From Planctomycetota bacterium (GTDB lineage: Bacteria; Planctomycetota; UBA1135; UBA2386), in NCBI GenBank assembly GCA_020425885.1, contig JAGQRA010000494.1, positions 1-6,463 on the forward strand: 6,463 bases of DNA, given 5' to 3'. Position numbers and translations under genes: made by a program. The notes beneath the pieces are model-generated. The model searched no databases, was not told where the DNA came from, and was given only the letters and a program-made list of their open reading frames with translations. This document shows, in pieces, positions 5,489 through 6,463 of the stretch (the first letter of the stretch is position 1; every line of letters starts with the position of its first letter).

Positions 5489-6463
5489 GGCCATGAAGCA
5501 CCTGCTCGAGCTGCGCGAGAAGTCGCTGCACGGCGGCGGCGAGCGGCGTATCGCGGCGCAGCACCAGAAGGGCAAGCTGACGGCGCGGGAGCGGATCGAC
5601 CTGCTCGTCGATCCGGGCACGTTCGTCGAGGTCGATCGTTTCGTGCAGCACCGCTGCCGTGACTTCGGCATGGACGGCGATCAGAACCAGATCCTCGGCG
5701 ACGGCGTCGTCACCGGCAGCGCCCGCGTCGACGGCCGCCCGATCTTCCTGTTCTCGCAGGACTTCACCGTCTTCGGCGGCAGCCTGTCCGAGACCCACGC
5801 GCAGAAGATCTGCAAGGTCATGGACATGGCCGTGAAGATGGGCGTGCCCGTGGTCGGCCTCAACGACTCCGGTGGCGCCCGTATCCAGGAAGGCGTCGTC
5901 TCGCTCGGCGGCTACGCCGACATCTTCCTGCGCAACACCCTGGCCAGCGGCGTCGTGCCGCAGATCAGCGCGATCATGGGGCCGTGCGCCGGCGGCGCGG
6001 TCTACAGCCCGTCGATCACCGACTTCATCTTCATGGTCGAGGGCACGAGCTTCATGCATATCACGGGGCCCGATGTGGTGAAGACCGTGATGCACGAGGA
6101 GACCACCAGCGAGGAACTCGGCGGCGCCCAGGTCCACAGCGAGACCTCGGGCGTGGCCCACTTCACCGCCAGCGACGACGCCGCCTGCCTGCTGCAGATT
6201 CGCGAGCTGCTCTCCTACCTGCCGCTCAACAACGCCGAGGATCCGCCGTACCGACCCGCCGCCGACGACGTCAACCGCACCGAGGAAGCGCTCGACACGA
6301 TCGTGCCGCCGTCGAGCGATCAGCCCTACGACATGCGCGAGGTCGTGCGGCTCGTCGTCGACGACGGCCGCTTCTTCGAGGTCCACGGCCGCTACGCCAA
6401 GAACATCGTCGTCGGCCTCGCCCGCCTCGGCGGCCGCGTCGTCGGCATCGTCGGCAACCAGCC
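5481..6463 (+). CDS. pccB: Acyl-CoA (propionyl-CoA) carboxylase carboxyltransferase subunit, partial
   Basis: The beta subunit transfers CO2 from carboxybiotin to acyl-CoA, here most likely propionyl-CoA, giving (S)-methylmalonyl-CoA in the cytoplasm. The window holds the first 327 residues and ends without a stop; full proteins are about 510-520 aa, so roughly 190 residues are missing. The N-terminal crotonase-fold domain shows [24 protein letters not shown] (16-39), [14 protein letters not shown] (91-104), [12 protein letters not shown] (128-139) and the oxyanion-forming [16 protein letters not shown] (167-182), then [10 protein letters not shown] (194-203) and EELGG (211-215). The C-terminal domain starts near 285 ([18 protein letters not shown]). 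These match PccB/MmdA-type subunits and not AccD, since there is no zinc finger. A decarboxylase alpha subunit (MmdA) is homologous and cannot be excluded from this gene alone; the gene symbol is therefore provisional. It overlaps mce by eight bases, implying coupled translation. A biotin carboxylase partner is expected nearby but outside the window. Confidence 0.93.
   Translation, partial: MDEAMKHLLELREKSLHGGGERRIAAQHQKGKLTARERIDLLVDPGTFVEVDRFVQHRCRDFGMDGDQNQILGDGVVTGSARVDGRPIFLFSQDFTVFGGSLSETHAQKICKVMDMAVKMGVPVVGLNDSGGARIQEGVVSLGGYADIFLRNTLASGVVPQISAIMGPCAGGAVYSPSITDFIFMVEGTSFMHITGPDVVKTVMHEETTSEELGGAQVHSETSGVAHFTASDDAACLLQIRELLSYLPLNNAEDPPYRPAADDVNRTEEALDTIVPPSSDQPYDMREVVRLVVDDGRFFEVHGRYAKNIVVGLARLGGRVVGIVGNQ

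Noticed and set aside
5028..6386. 452-codon minus-strand frame opposite mce and the carboxyltransferase gene
   Set aside because: It mirrors strongly conserved genes on the plus strand and arises from their G/C-ending codons; its Asp/Val/Ala/His-rich translation shows no domain.

Overview
This window comes from a high-GC bacterial chromosome. Codons end mostly in G or C, so long spurious open frames run opposite the real genes. A probable signal-peptide lipoprotein with PDZ domains and a UDP-galactopyranose-mutase-like FAD protein suggest a Gram-negative cell envelope. No rRNA, tRNA, transposase, integrase, CRISPR array or phage gene is visible. The phylum cannot be fixed from six genes: Planctomycetota, Proteobacteria or a related high-GC lineage are all compatible, and this is inference.

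Layout, left to right. (1) Bases 1-256 hold no convincing gene but contain several exact inverted repeats, some nested. (2) On the minus strand, 257-1594 encodes a 445-aa FAD/Rossmann protein of the UDP-galactopyranose mutase-like/amine-oxidase superfamily. (3) A 153-bp divergent spacer separates it from a plus-strand pair: a 12-helix MFS permease (1748-2932) and a double-PDZ putative lipoprotein (3012-4103). A 28-codon frame bridges these two through 4-base overlaps at each end. (4) On the minus strand, mutM (4107-4943; formamidopyrimidine-DNA glycosylase) converges on the PDZ gene with three bases between the stop codons. (5) A 104-bp divergent spacer leads to a plus-strand operon: methylmalonyl-CoA epimerase (5048-5488), overlapping by about 8 bases the carboxyltransferase (beta) subunit of an acyl-CoA, probably propionyl-CoA, carboxylase (from 5481, cut by the window end).

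Functionally, only the last two genes form a clear pathway. Propionyl-CoA is carboxylated to (S)-methylmalonyl-CoA and epimerised to the (R) form, which a B12-dependent mutase (not in the window) would convert to succinyl-CoA. A biotin carboxylase/BCCP partner is also absent and may lie downstream. mutM is a stand-alone DNA-repair gene. The FAD protein, permease and PDZ lipoprotein have recognisable folds but unknown substrates.

I did not find a clearly new multi-gene system. The items most worth a second look are the structured left flank, the double-PDZ lipoprotein with its uncharacterised C-terminal region, and the tiny frame bridging the MFS and PDZ genes.
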